Notes under the pieces: model-generated
Told to the model about the DNA's origin: nothing
What the model saw: only the letters and a program-made list of their open reading frames with translations
Databases searched by the model: none
Shown: in pieces, positions 6,061-6,094 of the stretch
Position numbering within the stretch: position 1 is the stretch's first letter
Layout: every line of letters begins with the position of its first letter
Made by a program: the position numbers and the translations under genes
Assembly: GCA_002170735.1 (NCBI GenBank)
Contig: NHIV01000041.1
Coordinates: 1 to 6,094 of the forward strand
Reading direction: 5' to 3'
Origin: a bacterium TMED198
Lineage (GTDB): Bacteria > Fidelibacterota > Marinisomatia > SCGC-AAA003-L08 > D37C17
Length of the DNA: 6,094 bases

Positions 6061-6094
6061 ATTTAAATACTCTCCTTAAGTATATTTAATTTTT
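6061..6094 (-). promoter_or_regulatory. tuf leader with Shine-Dalgarno
   Basis: These 34 bases are the only stretch not belonging to a gene at the upstream end. On the minus strand AAGGAGA (6071-6077) lies 10 bases before the tuf ATG and is a good ribosome-binding site. The rest is AT-rich. A TATACT hexamer next to it resembles a -10 box, but it would place the transcription start within or beside the Shine-Dalgarno, so I do not call a promoter. The region is cut by the window edge and may be the fusA-tuf gap. Confidence 0.75.

Noticed and set aside
6078..6090. TATACT hexamer upstream of tuf as a promoter -10 box
   Set aside because: It would start transcription in or next to the Shine-Dalgarno, and too little upstream sequence is available to find a -35 element.
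1..6094. A hidden new system, RNA gene, CRISPR array or mobile element
   Set aside because: Nearly every base is within a conserved translation gene and the longest untranslated gap between genes is 9 bases; I saw no array of repeats, inverted-repeat termini or foreign genes.

Overview
The window is a single, fully packed ribosomal-protein operon read entirely on the minus strand. In transcript order, from the high-coordinate end to the low one, it holds tuf (EF-Tu), rpsJ (S10), rplC (L3), rplD (L4), rplW (L23), rplB (L2), rpsS (S19), rplV (L22), rpsC (S3), rplP (L16), rpmC (L29), rpsQ (S17) and the first seven codons of rplN (L14). This is the classical bacterial str-end / S10 / start-of-spc order. 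Every gene is intact and recognisable from its protein sequence, apart from rplN, which is cut by the window edge.

The organism is a bacterium with an AT-rich, compact genome using the standard code (TGA, TAA and TAG are all used as stops, tryptophan is TGG). The gene order and proteins do not fix the phylum. The L3 and EF-Tu sequences look to me most like a marine FCB-group lineage such as Marinimicrobia, but this is a low-confidence impression from memory and needs a tree.

Layout: 6061-6094 is a short tuf leader with a clear Shine-Dalgarno. tuf fills 4870-6060. rpsJ, rplC, rplD and rplW occupy 2999-4867, followed downstream by rplB, rpsS, rplV and rpsC (922-2999), then rplP, rpmC and rpsQ (24-915). 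No junction has more than 9 untranslated bases, and five of them have exactly 1. There is no room between genes for a separate promoter, terminator or leader structure, so the set is probably one transcript with translational coupling. Strong Shine-Dalgarno sequences, partly encoded in the tail of the preceding gene, occur before tuf, rplD, rplB, rpsS and rpsC; the other starts have weak or no visible ones.

The products act together: EF-Tu delivers aminoacyl-tRNA to the ribosome; S3, S10, S17 and S19 belong to the 30S subunit; L2, L3, L4, L14, L16, L22, L23 and L29 belong to the 50S subunit. I see no mobile element, CRISPR array, RNA gene or new system here. Points worth a second look are modest: the leaderless tuf-rpsJ junction, the TTG start of rpsC, the absence of the S3 C-terminal tail, the repeated 1-base junctions, and a few substitutions at usually conserved residues.
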